Below, one piece after another: positions 21,330 through 29,708 of a stretch of DNA of 64,000 nucleotides; position 1 is the first letter of the stretch; each line of letters begins with the position of its first letter. The notes beneath the pieces were generated by a model, which made no database searches, was not told where the DNA came from, and saw nothing but the letters and a program-made list of their open reading frames with translations. A program made the translations under genes and the position numbers. Source of the stretch: Clavibacter capsici (lineage in GTDB: Bacteria; Actinomycetota; Actinomycetes; Actinomycetales; Microbacteriaceae); contig NZ_CP012573.1 of the NCBI RefSeq assembly GCF_001280205.1, forward strand, positions 1,054,001 through 1,118,000. Direction: 5' to 3'.

Positions 21330-22340
21330 TCAGGCGAGGCGCCCCTTCGGCGAGCTGTCGCTCGTCTTGGACGGGTCCTTCTCCACGACGTCGCCGAGGG
21401 CGTCGTCGATGCGGGTGAGGAGCTCGGCCGGGATCGTCACGCCCGAGGCCTTGACGTTCTCGTGCACCTGCTCGGGACGCGAGGCGCCGATGATCGCCGA
21501 GGCGACGTTGTCGTTCTGGAGCACCCAGGCGACCGCGAGCTGGGCGAGCGACAGGTCCAGCTCGTCGGCGACGGGCTGCAGCTCCTGCACGCGGGTGAGG
21601 ACGTCGTCGTTCATGTAGCGCTTGATCATGTCGGCGCCGCCCTTGTCGTCCGTGGCGCGCGAGCCCTGCGGCAGGTCCTGGCCCGGCTTGTACTTGCCGG
21701 TGAGGACGCCCTGGGCGATGGGGGACCAGACGATCTGGGAGATGCCGAGCTCGGCGGACGTGGGGACGACCTCCTCCTCGATGACGCGCCAGAGGGCCGA
21801 GTACTGGGGCTGGTTCGAGATCAGCTGGAAGCCGAGCTCGCGGGAGAGACCGTGCGCCTCGCGGAGCTGCTCGGGGGTCCACTCGCTGACGCCGATGTAG
21901 AGCGCCTTGCCCTGGCGGACGACGTCGGCGAACGCCTGCATCGTCTCCTCGAGCGGGGTCTCGTAGTCGTAGCGGTGGGCCTGGTAGAGGTCCACGTGGT
22001 CGGTCTGGAGGCGCTCGAGCGAGCCGTCGATCGACGCCATGATGTGCTTGCGCGAGAGGCCGGTGTCGTTGTGGCCCTTGGCGCCGGTCGGGAAGTAGAC
22101 CTTCGTGAAGATCTCGAGGCCGTCCCTGTCCTCGCCCTTGAGCGCGTCGCCGAGGACCTTCTCGGCGACGGTGTTCGCGTAGCCGTCGGCCGTGTCGAAC
22201 GTGGTGATGCCGGCCTCGAGGGCCGCCTGCACGCACTGGGTGGCGGTGTCGTTCTCGACCTGCGACCCGTGGGTCAGCCAGTTGCCGTACGTGATCTCGG
22301 AGATCTTGAAGCCTGAGTTGCCTAGGTAGCGGAATTCCAT
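21330..22340 (-). CDS. Aldo/keto reductase, copy 1
   Basis: This 336-residue NADPH-dependent reductase belongs to the Kv-beta-like AKR group. The catalytic tetrad is readable: Asp and Tyr in FDTADGYAN, Lys in EIFTKVYFP, and His in YQAHRYD. It likely reduces aldehydes or methylglyoxal-type carbonyls; substrate unknown. TAGGGT lies 6 nt before the ATG, so it is probably leaderless. A highly similar copy lies immediately upstream (22474-23484) with the same length and promoter spacing. Confidence 0.93.
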   Translation of the reverse strand: MEFRYLGNSGFKISEITYGNWLTHGSQVENDTATQCVQAALEAGITTFDTADGYANTVAEKVLGDALKGEDRDGLEIFTKVYFPTGAKGHNDTGLSRKHIMASIDGSLERLQTDHVDLYQAHRYDYETPLEETMQAFADVVRQGKALYIGVSEWTPEQLREAHGLSRELGFQLISNQPQYSALWRVIEEEVVPTSAELGISQIVWSPIAQGVLTGKYKPGQDLPQGSRATDDKGGADMIKRYMNDDVLTRVQELQPVADELDLSLAQLAVAWVLQNDNVASAIIGASRPEQVHENVKASGVTIPAELLTRIDDALGDVVEKDPSKTSDSSPKGRLA

Positions 22341-22412
22341 CCTCCGACCCTACGCCGCGTGCGCTGGGGGAGCCCGGGGCGCTCTCTGTCCGCCGGGTGA
22401 CCGGGAGATGCA

Positions 22413-22451
22413 CGTGCGGCCCCGCCCGAGCATCTCGGGCGGGACCGCACG
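22413..22451 (-). terminator. Hairpin between the two aldo/keto reductases
   Basis: An 18-bp-arm inverted repeat (one mismatch, 3-nt loop) ends transcription of copy 2 before the promoter of copy 1. This indicates that the two paralogues are separate transcription units. Confidence 0.75.
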
Positions 22452-22473
22452 GTCGTGCAGGAGGGAGCGCCGA

Positions 22474-23484
22474 TCAGACCTCGCGGGTCTTCGGCGAGCT
22501 CTCGTCCGTCTTGCGCGGGTCCTTCTCGACGATGTCGCCGAGGGCGTCGTCGATGCGCGTGAGCAGCTCGGCGGGGATCTTCACGCCGGAGGCCTTCACG
22601 TTCTCGTGCACCTGCTCGGGACGCGACGCGCCGATGATCGCGGACGCCACGTTCTCGTTCTGCAGCACCCACGCGACGGCGAGCTGCGCGAGCGACAGGT
22701 CGAGCTCGTCGGCGACGGGCTGCAGCTCCTGCACGCGGGACAGCGTGTCGTCGTTCATGAACCGCTTGATCATGTTCGCGCCGCCCTTGTCGTCGGTCGC
22801 GCGGGATCCGGACGGCAGCTCCTGGCCGGGCTTGTACTTGCCCGTCAGCACGCCCTGCGCGATGGGGGACCACACGATCTGCGAGATCCCGAGCTCCGTC
22901 GAGGTCGGCACGACCTCCTCCTCGATGACGCGCCAGAGCGCCGAGTACTGCGGCTGGTTCGAGATCAGCTGGAAGCCCAGCTGCTGGGCGAGCGCGTGGC
23001 CGGCGCGCAGCTGCTCGCTCGTCCACTCGCTGACGCCGATGTAGAGCGCCTTGCCCTGGCGGACGACGTCGGCGAACGCCTGCATCGTCTCCTCGAGGGG
23101 CGTCTCGTAGTCGTAGCGGTGCGCCTGGTACAGGTCGATGTAGTCGGTCTGGAGGCGCGTGAGCGAGCCCTCGACGGAGTCCATGATGTGCTTCCGCGAG
23201 AGGCCGGTGTCGTTCTTGCCCTTGGGCCCGGTGGGGCCGAAGACCTTGGTGAAGATCTCGATCGAGGCACGTCGCTCGTCCTTGAGCGCCTCGCCGAGCA
23301 CGGTCTCCGCCTTGGTGTTGGCGTAGACGTCCGCGGTGTCGAAGGTGGTGATCCCCGCCTCGAGCGCGGCCTTCACGCACGCGGTCGCGGTGTCGTTCTC
23401 GACCTGCGAGCCGTGGGTGAGCCAGTTGCCGTAGGTGATCTCGGAGATCTTGAAGCCGGAGTTGCCGAGGTATCTGAATTCCAT
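22474..23484 (-). CDS. Aldo/keto reductase, copy 2
   Basis: This is a tandem paralogue of the gene at 21330-22340, also 336 residues and roughly 85-90 percent identical by eye. The catalytic Asp/Tyr (FDTADVYAN), Lys (EIFTKVFGP) and His (YQAHRYD) are intact. Differences cluster in the cofactor/substrate-facing segment after residue 60 and in the last 15 residues. TACGGT lies 6 nt before the ATG, matching the layout of copy 1, so the duplication included the promoter. Confidence 0.93.
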   Translation of the reverse strand: MEFRYLGNSGFKISEITYGNWLTHGSQVENDTATACVKAALEAGITTFDTADVYANTKAETVLGEALKDERRASIEIFTKVFGPTGPKGKNDTGLSRKHIMDSVEGSLTRLQTDYIDLYQAHRYDYETPLEETMQAFADVVRQGKALYIGVSEWTSEQLRAGHALAQQLGFQLISNQPQYSALWRVIEEEVVPTSTELGISQIVWSPIAQGVLTGKYKPGQELPSGSRATDDKGGANMIKRFMNDDTLSRVQELQPVADELDLSLAQLAVAWVLQNENVASAIIGASRPEQVHENVKASGVKIPAELLTRIDDALGDIVEKDPRKTDESSPKTREV

Positions 23485-23545
23485 GGTCCGACCGTACGCT
23501 CCGCGCCGCCGCGGCTCCGCGCGAAAGTGTGCGAGCGCGGACGCG

Positions 23546-23581
23546 ACGACGCCCGCCCCCGGATCCGGGAGCGGGCGTCGT
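23546..23581 (-). terminator. Hairpin after terC
   Basis: A 36-bp inverted repeat with 11-bp outer arms (ACGACGCCCGC) and an inner CCGGATCCGG palindrome lies 16 bp past the terC stop. Confidence 0.7.
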
Positions 23582-23597
23582 GGTCGTGCGGGTGGCG

Positions 23598-24683
23598 CTA
23601 GCGGCGCGGGGCGTCCGCGTCGACGCTGCGGCCGGAGCCGCGGGCCGCGTCGTCGTCCGCGTCGGCGGGGGCCTTCTCGCCCTCGACGGACGCGGCGGAG
23701 TCCGTGCCCTCGACCGCGGACGCGTCGCGCTTCGTCTTCGCGAGGCTCGCGACGGTCGCCACCGTGATGGTGAGCAGGATGAACGACAGCGAGAACCAGA
23801 TCGGGATCTCGGGGGCCCACAGCATCGGCTCGCCGCCGTTGATGAACGGCACCTCGTTGACGTGCATGGCGTGCAACACGAGCTTCACGGCGATGAAGCC
23901 GAGGATCACCGCGAGGCCCTGCGAGAGGTACACGAGGCGCTCGAGAAGCCCGGAGATCAGGAAGTACAGCTGGCGGAGGCCGAGCAGCGCGAACGCGTTG
24001 GCGGTGAAGACGATGTACGCCTCCTGCGTCAGGCCGAAGATCGCGGGGATGGAGTCGAGCGCGAACAGCACGTCGGTGAGGCCGATGGCGAGCATCACCA
24101 GGAACATCGGGGTGAACAGCTTCTTGCCGTCGACGCGGGTCGTGAGCTTGTCGCCGTCGTAGTGGTCCGAGGTGGGGATGAAGCGGCGGAGCGTGCGGAT
24201 GAGCTTCGAGTCCGACTCGTCCTCGTCGTGCGTCTCCTTCATCTGCTTGTAGGCCATGACGAGGAGCAGGGCGCCGAAGAGGTAGAAGACCCAGGAGAAG
24301 TTGTCGATGATCGCGGAGCCCATCGCGATGAAGATGCCGCGCATCACGAGCGCTATCGCGATGCCGACGAGCAGCACCTTCTGCTGGAAGGCCCGCGGCA
24401 CGGCGAAGCTCGACATGATGATGAGGAAGACGAAGAGGTTGTCGACGCTCAGCGCCTTCTCCGTCACGTATCCGGCGAAGTACTCGCCGCCGAAGGTCCA
24501 GTTCGAGAAGACGCCGACGCCCACGCCGAAGACGAGCGCGATGACGATGTAGACGACCGACCAGGTCGCGGACTCCTTCAGCGTCGGCTCGTGCGCCTTC
24601 CGCACGTGCGCGAAGAAGTCGAAGACGAGCAGGCCGAGGACGGCCGCGATGGTCGCGGCCCAGAGCCAGAAGGGGACATCCAT
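23598..24683 (-). CDS. TerC-family manganese exporter
   Basis: This 361-residue integral membrane protein has about eight to nine helices and the two acidic metal-site motifs of the TerC/Alx group: DNLFVFLIIM (about residue 80) and DVLFALDSIPAIFG (about residue 205). The family exports Mn2+ and helps load secreted metalloproteins. The C-terminal 45 residues are Ala/Asp/Glu-rich and look disordered. The ATG at 24683 has GGAG 8 nt upstream, and that GGAG is part of a riboswitch-controlled helix (see 24730-24836). The gene has its own promoter downstream of the DUF3592-like gene. Confidence 0.92.
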   Translation of the reverse strand: MDVPFWLWAATIAAVLGLLVFDFFAHVRKAHEPTLKESATWSVVYIVIALVFGVGVGVFSNWTFGGEYFAGYVTEKALSVDNLFVFLIIMSSFAVPRAFQQKVLLVGIAIALVMRGIFIAMGSAIIDNFSWVFYLFGALLLVMAYKQMKETHDEDESDSKLIRTLRRFIPTSDHYDGDKLTTRVDGKKLFTPMFLVMLAIGLTDVLFALDSIPAIFGLTQEAYIVFTANAFALLGLRQLYFLISGLLERLVYLSQGLAVILGFIAVKLVLHAMHVNEVPFINGGEPMLWAPEIPIWFSLSFILLTITVATVASLAKTKRDASAVEGTDSAASVEGEKAPADADDDAARGSGRSVDADAPRR

Positions 24684-24691
24684 GTGGGGTT

Positions 24692-24733
24692 CTCCAGTAC
24701 TCGGACCTCGATGGGTCCGGTGGGGTACTGAAG
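24692..24733 (-). promoter_or_regulatory. Shine-Dalgarno-sequestering helix of the terC riboswitch
   Basis: On the mRNA, CTTCAGTAC (24733-24725) can pair over 9 bp with GTACTGGAG (24700-24692), with one T-G pair, burying the GGAG ribosome site 8 nt before the terC ATG. A hairpin (GGACC/GGTCC) nests inside. The CTTC half is also the 3' strand of aptamer helix P1, so metal-bound P1 and the inhibitory helix are mutually exclusive. Confidence 0.7.
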
Positions 24734-24836
24734 GTCTCCTCCACCCCGCGAGCTGCTGCTCGCGGAACCGGCCGTACGGGTCGGAGCGGTCCGACCGTAT
24801 TGACGACACGACCGCCGGATGGGAGTACTCCCCTTC
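24730..24836 (-). ncRNA. yybP-ykoY (manganese) riboswitch aptamer
   Basis: Read on the minus strand, the leader begins GAAGGGGAGTAC and ends GGAGACCTTC, so GAAGG/CCTTC form P1 and the conserved GGGGAGTA and AGACC elements are present. Between them are GTCGTCAATAC, a 7-bp hairpin GGTCGGA/TCCGACC and an 8-bp hairpin CCGCGAGC/GCTCGCGG, matching the layout I know for this family. A TAGGCT hexamer at 24845-24850 would start the transcript almost exactly at the aptamer. The family senses Mn2+ and turns on exporters such as TerC, which is the gene that follows. Confidence 0.85.
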
Positions 24837-24911
24837 GAGAGGAGAGCCTATACGGCTGCATGGAGCGCTCCCGACCATGCGGGCGGATCCCCAGGCGGGG
24901 ACCGGGGAGCG

Positions 24912-25334
24912 CTACTCGACGAAGAGGATCGCGATGCCCGCGACGGCCGCGGCCGCGCCGATGCCGATCAGCACGAGCCCGGTGATGCGGAGCGCGCGGC
25001 CGTCGAGCTCGGGCGCGTGGGTGCGCACCCGCCACGGGGAGCGGGGCGAGAACCAGACGCGCACATCGGATCCCGCCGGGAGGTCGCGCGTCTCCGGGGC
25101 GTCGGCCGACGCCTCGTGCACCTCGCCGTCGGCGTCGAACCAGCGGAGGACGCGGACGGGGCCGCCGGCGGAGCCCGCACCGGCGGGCACCTCCGCGACG
25201 AGTCCCTCGGTGGCGGTCCAGCGTCGGCCCAGCACGCGCACGGAGACGCCGGCGACGTAGAGCGCGATGCCCGGGATCAGCGCGATCCAGGTGAGGAACT
25301 CGATGATGAGCGACGCCGCGCCGAGACCGTCCAT
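24912..25334 (-). CDS. DUF3592-like membrane protein
   Basis: This 140-residue protein has two helices flanking a soluble beta-rich domain: helix near residues 10-33, domain with GPVRVLRWFDADGEVHEA and GSDVRVWFSPRSPWRVR, helix near residues 115-138. This layout matches the DUF3592 group. Function unknown. It precedes terC in the same direction, but the riboswitch promoter separates them. Confidence 0.75.
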   Translation of the reverse strand: MDGLGAASLIIEFLTWIALIPGIALYVAGVSVRVLGRRWTATEGLVAEVPAGAGSAGGPVRVLRWFDADGEVHEASADAPETRDLPAGSDVRVWFSPRSPWRVRTHAPELDGRALRITGLVLIGIGAAAAVAGIAILFVE

Positions 25335-25376
25335 TCCGTGTGCCCCGCGTCCGCTCGTCGAGAGCCCGAACAGGGC

Positions 25377-26015
25377 CTAGAGGTCGATGCTATCGCCGGG
25401 CTCGAGCGCGTGGAACTCGCCGCCGCCCTGCTCGGTCGCCCACTGCAGGCGCCCGTTCGACATGGCCTTGCCCGCCGCCGACAGCACCATCTCGTGCGTG
25501 GGGAACGCGCGGCGCGGTCCCACGGCGAGGACGTAGTCGATGGACTCGCTGATCTTCATCCACGGGGCACCGGCGGGCGCGGCGAGGAGGTCGACGTCGA
25601 CGCCCTCGGGGACGACGAACGAGTCGCCCGCGTAGTAGAGCGCGTCGTTGACGAGCACGCCGAGGTTGTCGACGACGGGGATCGACTCGTGGATGACGGC
25701 GTGCGCGCCGCCGAAGAAGCGCAGCGTGAAGGGCCCGACCTCGATCGTCTCGCCCGCGTGCACGACCGTCACGTCGAAGTCGGCGGCTGCGGCGGCGACG
25801 CCCTCGGGCGCGTAGATCGGGACGCCCTCGTTCTTGTCGAGGATCCGCCTCAGCTGCTCGGGGGTCCAGTGGTCGGGGTGCTCGTGCGTGATGACGATGG
25901 CGTCGGCGTTCATCGCCTCGGTGATGGGGGTGGTGAAGGAGCCCGGGTCGATGAAGAGCTTGCGGCCCGACATCTCCAGGACCAGGGCGGCGTGCTCGAG
26001 CTTCGTCAATCGCAT
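25377..26015 (-). CDS. Metallo-beta-lactamase-fold hydrolase
   Basis: This 212-residue protein has the MBL metal motif ITHEHPDHW (HxHxDH form) near residue 43 and later metal-site segments AGDSF and PTHEM. It resembles the small UlaG/YtnP-like or Zn-dependent hydrolase group with unknown substrate. I chose the ATG at 26015 (product MRLTKLEHAALVLE); the extension upstream is Arg/Pro-rich and unlike the family. Confidence 0.87.
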   Translation of the reverse strand: MRLTKLEHAALVLEMSGRKLFIDPGSFTTPITEAMNADAIVITHEHPDHWTPEQLRRILDKNEGVPIYAPEGVAAAAADFDVTVVHAGETIEVGPFTLRFFGGAHAVIHESIPVVDNLGVLVNDALYYAGDSFVVPEGVDVDLLAAPAGAPWMKISESIDYVLAVGPRRAFPTHEMVLSAAGKAMSNGRLQWATEQGGGEFHALEPGDSIDL

Positions 26016-26138
26016 GAGAGGAGCCAACACCGTCCGGGCGGCGTGGGCAAACCGGGCGCGCGGGGGCGCGGCCGGGCGGCGTCCGGGGGCGCGGGCGCGC
26101 GGTCGACGCGGGCGGATCCGACCCGGTCGGGCCTCGAT

Positions 26139-26168
26139 TTGGTCGGGCTGTGCGCGCTGTGGCATACT
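26139..26168 (+). promoter_or_regulatory. tRNA-Glu promoter
   Basis: TTGGTC (26139-26144) and CATACT (26163-26168) are spaced by 18 bp. The following CGACGAG is shared with the tRNA-Gln promoter. Confidence 0.55.
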
Positions 26169-26185
26169 CGACGAGTTGCAAAAAC

Positions 26186-26258
26186 GGCCCCATCGTTTAG
26201 CGGCCTAGGACACCGCCCTCTCACGGCGGTAACACCGGTTCGAATCCGGTTGGGGTCA
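26186..26258 (+). tRNA. tRNA-Glu(CUC)
   Basis: The cloverleaf folds with acceptor GGCCCCA/TGGGGTC, anticodon stem CCGCC/GGCGG around CTCTCAC (anticodon CTC), T-arm ACCGG/CCGGT around TTCGAAT, and discriminator A. No CCA is encoded. A terminator with a T-rich tail follows at 26278. Confidence 0.95.
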
Positions 26259-26277
26259 CAGACGCAGTGCACGAAGA

Positions 26278-26316
26278 GCCCGGCACCTCCACACGGAGGT
26301 GCCGGGCTTCTTCTTT
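26278..26316 (+). terminator. Intrinsic terminator of tRNA-Glu
   Basis: A perfect 13-bp stem (GCCCGGCACCTCC) with an ACAC loop is followed by TTCTTCTTT. Confidence 0.9.
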
Positions 26317-26371
26317 GCCCTCTCCCGCGCATCCGGCTCGGCGCGACCCCCGCGGCCTGTACCGTCGAGGG

Positions 26372-27094
26372 GTGAGTGTGCACCTGGTCGGAGGCGGCCT
26401 GTCGGATGACGACACCCCCCTCCTCGCGCGGTTCCTGTCCGAGGCGACGACGAGGGCGACCACGGCCGCCCGGCTGGAGCCGGCGCGCATCGCCGTGGTC
26501 CTCGTCCACGACGGCCTCGGCGCCGAGGAGTTCGACCGGTACGCGGCCGCGCTCCGTGCCGCGGGCGCGTGCGAGCCGGTCGCCGTCCTGGCGCCCGAGG
26601 GCGGGTCCATCGAGGTCGCCCAGCTGCAGGACGTGGACGGCATCGTCGTCGGCGGGGGCCTCACGCCCGCGTACCGCCAGGCGCTCGAGCCGGTCTTCGG
26701 CGAGATCCGCCGCCAGGTCACCGCCGGGGTCCCGTACCTCGGCTTCTCCGCGGGGGCCGCGGTCGCCGCCGAGACCGCCATCGTCGGCGGCTGGCGCATC
26801 GGCGACGTGGAGGTCGTGCAGGAGCCCGCGAGCGAGGACCTCGACGAGGTCACCATCGAGCAGGGCATCGGCCTCATCGACGTCGCGGTCGACGTGCACG
26901 CCGCCCAGTGGGGCACCCTCACGCGGCTCATCGCCGCCACCGAGGCGGGGCTCGTCGAGGGCGGCGTCGCCATCGACGAGGGCACCGTGCTCATCGTGGG
27001 CGAGGGCCAGCTGGTCGTCGAGGGGCGCGGCAGCGTCTGGTCCGTCATCGGCTCGGAGACCGGCGTGACCGTCAGCTCCGCCGGCGCGTCCTGA
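26372..27094 (+). CDS. Peptidase S51-like (class I glutamine amidotransferase-like) protein
   Basis: This 240-residue protein carries the nucleophile elbow GFSAGA (Ser near residue 128) and the preceding [12 protein letters not shown] of the peptidase E/cyanophycinase group, ending with a domain containing VDVHAAQWG. The family cleaves aspartyl or related peptides; the substrate here is unknown. The GTG start is exactly 6 nt after TACCGT and lacks a Shine-Dalgarno, suggesting leaderless expression. ung follows 10 bp after the stop. Confidence 0.82.
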   Translation: MSVHLVGGGLSDDDTPLLARFLSEATTRATTAARLEPARIAVVLVHDGLGAEEFDRYAAALRAAGACEPVAVLAPEGGSIEVAQLQDVDGIVVGGGLTPAYRQALEPVFGEIRRQVTAGVPYLGFSAGAAVAAETAIVGGWRIGDVEVVQEPASEDLDEVTIEQGIGLIDVAVDVHAAQWGTLTRLIAATEAGLVEGGVAIDEGTVLIVGEGQLVVEGRGSVWSVIGSETGVTVSSAGAS

Positions 27095-27104
27095 TCCACC
27101 GCCC

Positions 27105-27791
27105 GTGGCGCTGACCCTGCCCGAGCTCGTCGAGCGCGGGCTCATGGACGCCGGCTGGGCCGAGGCGCTCGCGCCGGTCGCCGACGACATCGCGCGGATG
27201 GGGGAGTGGCTGCGCGCCGAGGTCGCCGCCGGCCGCCCCTACCTGCCCGCCGGCGACCGCGTGCTGCGCGCGTTCCAGCAGCCGCTCGCCGACGTGCGCG
27301 TGCTCATCGTCGGGCAGGACCCGTACCCCACGCCCGGACACCCCGTCGGCCTCTCGTTCTCGGTCGAGCCCGACGTGCGGCCGGTGCCGCGGAGCCTCGT
27401 GAACATCCACCGGGAGCTGCGGGACGACCTCGGGATCCCGACCCCCGAGCACGGCGACCTCACCGCGTGGACCCGCAGCGGCGTGCTGCTGCTCAACCGC
27501 GTGCTCACCGTGCGACCCGGCGCACCCGCCTCGCACCGCGGGAAGGGCTGGGAGGCCGTGACCGAGTGCGCCATCCGGGCGCTCGCCGCGCGGGGCGGCC
27601 CGCTCGTGGCGATCCTCTGGGGCAAGGACGCCGGATCCCTCGCGCCGCTGCTCGCCCCCGTGCCGTCGATCACCTCCGTGCACCCGAGCCCGCTCTCGGC
27701 GTCGCGCGGGTTCTTCGGCTCGAAGCCGTTCAGCCGGGCGGACGCGCTGCTCGCCGAGCAGGGCGCGGATCCCGTCGACTGGCGGCTCTGA
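27105..27791 (+). CDS. ung: Uracil-DNA glycosylase (family 1)
   Basis: Ung removes uracil from DNA to start base-excision repair. The 228-residue protein has the catalytic [10 protein letters not shown] motif (about residues 69-78) and the DNA-intercalating loop [14 protein letters not shown] near the C-terminus. The GTG start lies 10 bp after the preceding stop, so both genes are likely one transcript. Confidence 0.97.
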   Translation: MALTLPELVERGLMDAGWAEALAPVADDIARMGEWLRAEVAAGRPYLPAGDRVLRAFQQPLADVRVLIVGQDPYPTPGHPVGLSFSVEPDVRPVPRSLVNIHRELRDDLGIPTPEHGDLTAWTRSGVLLLNRVLTVRPGAPASHRGKGWEAVTECAIRALAARGGPLVAILWGKDAGSLAPLLAPVPSITSVHPSPLSASRGFFGSKPFSRADALLAEQGADPVDWRL

Positions 27792-27844
27792 CCGCCCGTC
27801 GCGTCATCCGTCCGCGCGCGCGGCGCTCCCCGTAGGATCGCCGC

Positions 27845-28534
27845 ATGCTCGAGGAGGAATACCAGACGAGGCGCCGCCTGCCCGCCCACCTCCGCAAGCC
27901 CGCGCCGCCGCTGCCCGTCTTCTCCTACGAGATCCGGCCCGCCGCAGCGTCCGACCTCCCGGACATCCGCGAGATCTACAACCACTACGTGATGAACAGC
28001 ACCGTCACCTTCGACGAGACGCGCATGACGATCGCCCGCTGGCGGAGCCGCTTCGGGCAGCTGGAGCGGATGGGGATGCCGTTCCTCGTCGCGGTCTCCC
28101 CGTCGGGCCAGGTGCTCGGCTACGCGCTGGTCGAGCCGGTCGGCAACCGGCGCTCGTCGCGCACGACCGTGGAGGACTCGATCTACCTCGGTGCCGCATC
28201 CACGGGCAAGGGCCTCGGCCGGGCACTGCTGGAGGCGCTCGTCGAGGCGTGCCGTGCCGCGCGGATCCGCGAGGTGATCGCGGTCATCGCCGACCAGGGC
28301 GCCGACGCGTCCATCCGGCTGCACGCCTCCCTCGGCTTCACCGAGAGCGGGCGCATGGGCCGCGTGGGCTGGAAGTTCGGGCGCTGGCTCGGCACCGTCA
28401 CCATGCAGCTCACGCTCAAGCCGGCGGAGTCCCCGGGGCTGTGGGCGCGGGCCATGCGGCGAGCGTCGCCTGGCGCTGCCGCTCCTCGTCCCACCACGCC
28501 CGCTCCCGCTCCCGCCGCTCCTCCTTCGCGGTGA
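27845..28534 (+). CDS. GNAT-family N-acetyltransferase
   Basis: This 229-residue protein has a phosphinothricin-acetyltransferase-like GNAT domain (about residues 28-190): IRPAAASDLPDIREIYNHYV at the start and the acetyl-CoA loop STGKGLGRALLEALV. The last 35-40 residues are Pro/Ala-rich and lie antisense to the end of the CPBP gene; the stops cross by 119 bp. TAGGAT sits 6 nt before the ATG, so a leaderless mRNA is likely. Acceptor substrate unknown. Confidence 0.88.
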   Translation: MLEEEYQTRRRLPAHLRKPAPPLPVFSYEIRPAAASDLPDIREIYNHYVMNSTVTFDETRMTIARWRSRFGQLERMGMPFLVAVSPSGQVLGYALVEPVGNRRSSRTTVEDSIYLGAASTGKGLGRALLEALVEACRAARIREVIAVIADQGADASIRLHASLGFTESGRMGRVGWKFGRWLGTVTMQLTLKPAESPGLWARAMRRASPGAAAPRPTTPAPAPAAPPSR

Positions 28535-29576
28535 GGGGGCGGGGCGCGACCGCCTCCACGCGGTGACGGCGCGCCCACCAGCCGGTGAGGAGCGCGGAGC
28601 CCAGGACGACGACCATCGGCAGGAGCATGAACGGGCCGCCGGATCCCGCGCTCCGGTCCATGGACTCGGACATCTGGCCGAGGAGCGCCGTGGGCAGGAA
28701 CAGCAGGGTGTTGTTGAGCGCGTGGATGAGGACGGGCGCCTCGAGGCCGCCGGTCATGCGGGCCGAGATGGTCGCCGAGATGCCGAACACGAAGTAGTAG
28801 GCGATGAGCCAGGGGTCCTCGGCGAGGTGGGCGAGCGCGAAGAGGGAGCTGGAGACGAGCGCCCCGACCACGAGGGCGACCCGCGTGCTGCGGAACCAGG
28901 ATCCGACGGACCGCTGCACGAGGCCGCGGAACCCGTACTCCTCGCCGGCGGACTGCAGCGGGGTCGTGAGCAGGATGATGACGAGGAACGCGATCACCTC
29001 CCCGTCGAGGCGGATGTCGCCCGTGGGGTCGAGCGCGAACGTCACGCCGATGTAGACGAGGAACACCGGCACCATCACGAGCGCGACGCGGCCGAGCCAC
29101 CGCCAGCGGAACCGGCCGGCGATGGAGGACATCGCGCCCATGCGCACGCCGAAGAGCCAGCGCTGCAGGAGCATCGAGACGGGGATCAGGGCGGCGAGCG
29201 ACAGGTTCGTCGCGAGGAGGATCACGGGCGTCATGGTCGCGAGGGAGGTCTCGTCCGACGGGTCGAGGCGGCCGGTGAGGAACTCGACGCCGAAGCCGAC
29301 GATGCCGAAGACGAGCGACAGGACGAAGAACGCGACGACGCCGAGCACGAGCGCGAGGATCCCGCGCCAGGGGCCGCCGGTGTCGCGGAGGCCGTGGTGG
29401 TACGGGACGGGCGGGCGCTCGGGGAGCGGGGGGAGCTCGGGCGGGAGCGCGCCGGGCAGGCCCGTCGCGGCGGGAGCGGCGGGAGCGGCGGGGTCGACGG
29501 GCGGCGCGACGGGCGGCGCCACCGGCGTCCACGAGCTCGGGGCGGGATCGGGGACGGTCGGCTCCTGTGCGCTCAT
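28416..29576 (-). CDS. CPBP-family intramembrane metalloprotease
   Basis: This 386-residue protein has a Pro/Ala-rich cytoplasmic N-terminus (about 65 residues), then about eight helices with the three CPBP/Abi motifs: EEYGFRG (Glu-Glu...Arg), FALAH and HALNN. The family includes prenyl-protein-type proteases and peptide-immunity or membrane-maturation proteins. The C-terminal 40 residues are charged and overlap the GNAT gene on the opposite strand. TACCGT lies 6 nt before the ATG. Confidence 0.88.
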   Translation of the reverse strand: MSAQEPTVPDPAPSSWTPVAPPVAPPVDPAAPAAPAATGLPGALPPELPPLPERPPVPYHHGLRDTGGPWRGILALVLGVVAFFVLSLVFGIVGFGVEFLTGRLDPSDETSLATMTPVILLATNLSLAALIPVSMLLQRWLFGVRMGAMSSIAGRFRWRWLGRVALVMVPVFLVYIGVTFALDPTGDIRLDGEVIAFLVIILLTTPLQSAGEEYGFRGLVQRSVGSWFRSTRVALVVGALVSSSLFALAHLAEDPWLIAYYFVFGISATISARMTGGLEAPVLIHALNNTLLFLPTALLGQMSESMDRSAGSGGPFMLLPMVVVLGSALLTGWWARRHRVEAVAPRPLTAKEERRERERAWWDEERQRQATLAAWPAPTAPGTPPA

Positions 29577-29708
29577 GCCGCCACGGTACGCGGGCCGGCT
29601 GCGACGCGGATCCCCCCGAGGGCGGAGGGCGCGCGGCGGAGGAGGGAGGCGGGGCGCCCGGGCGACGCCGCGCGTCCGCGTACGGTGGACGGGACGAGAG
29701 GCGCAGCC

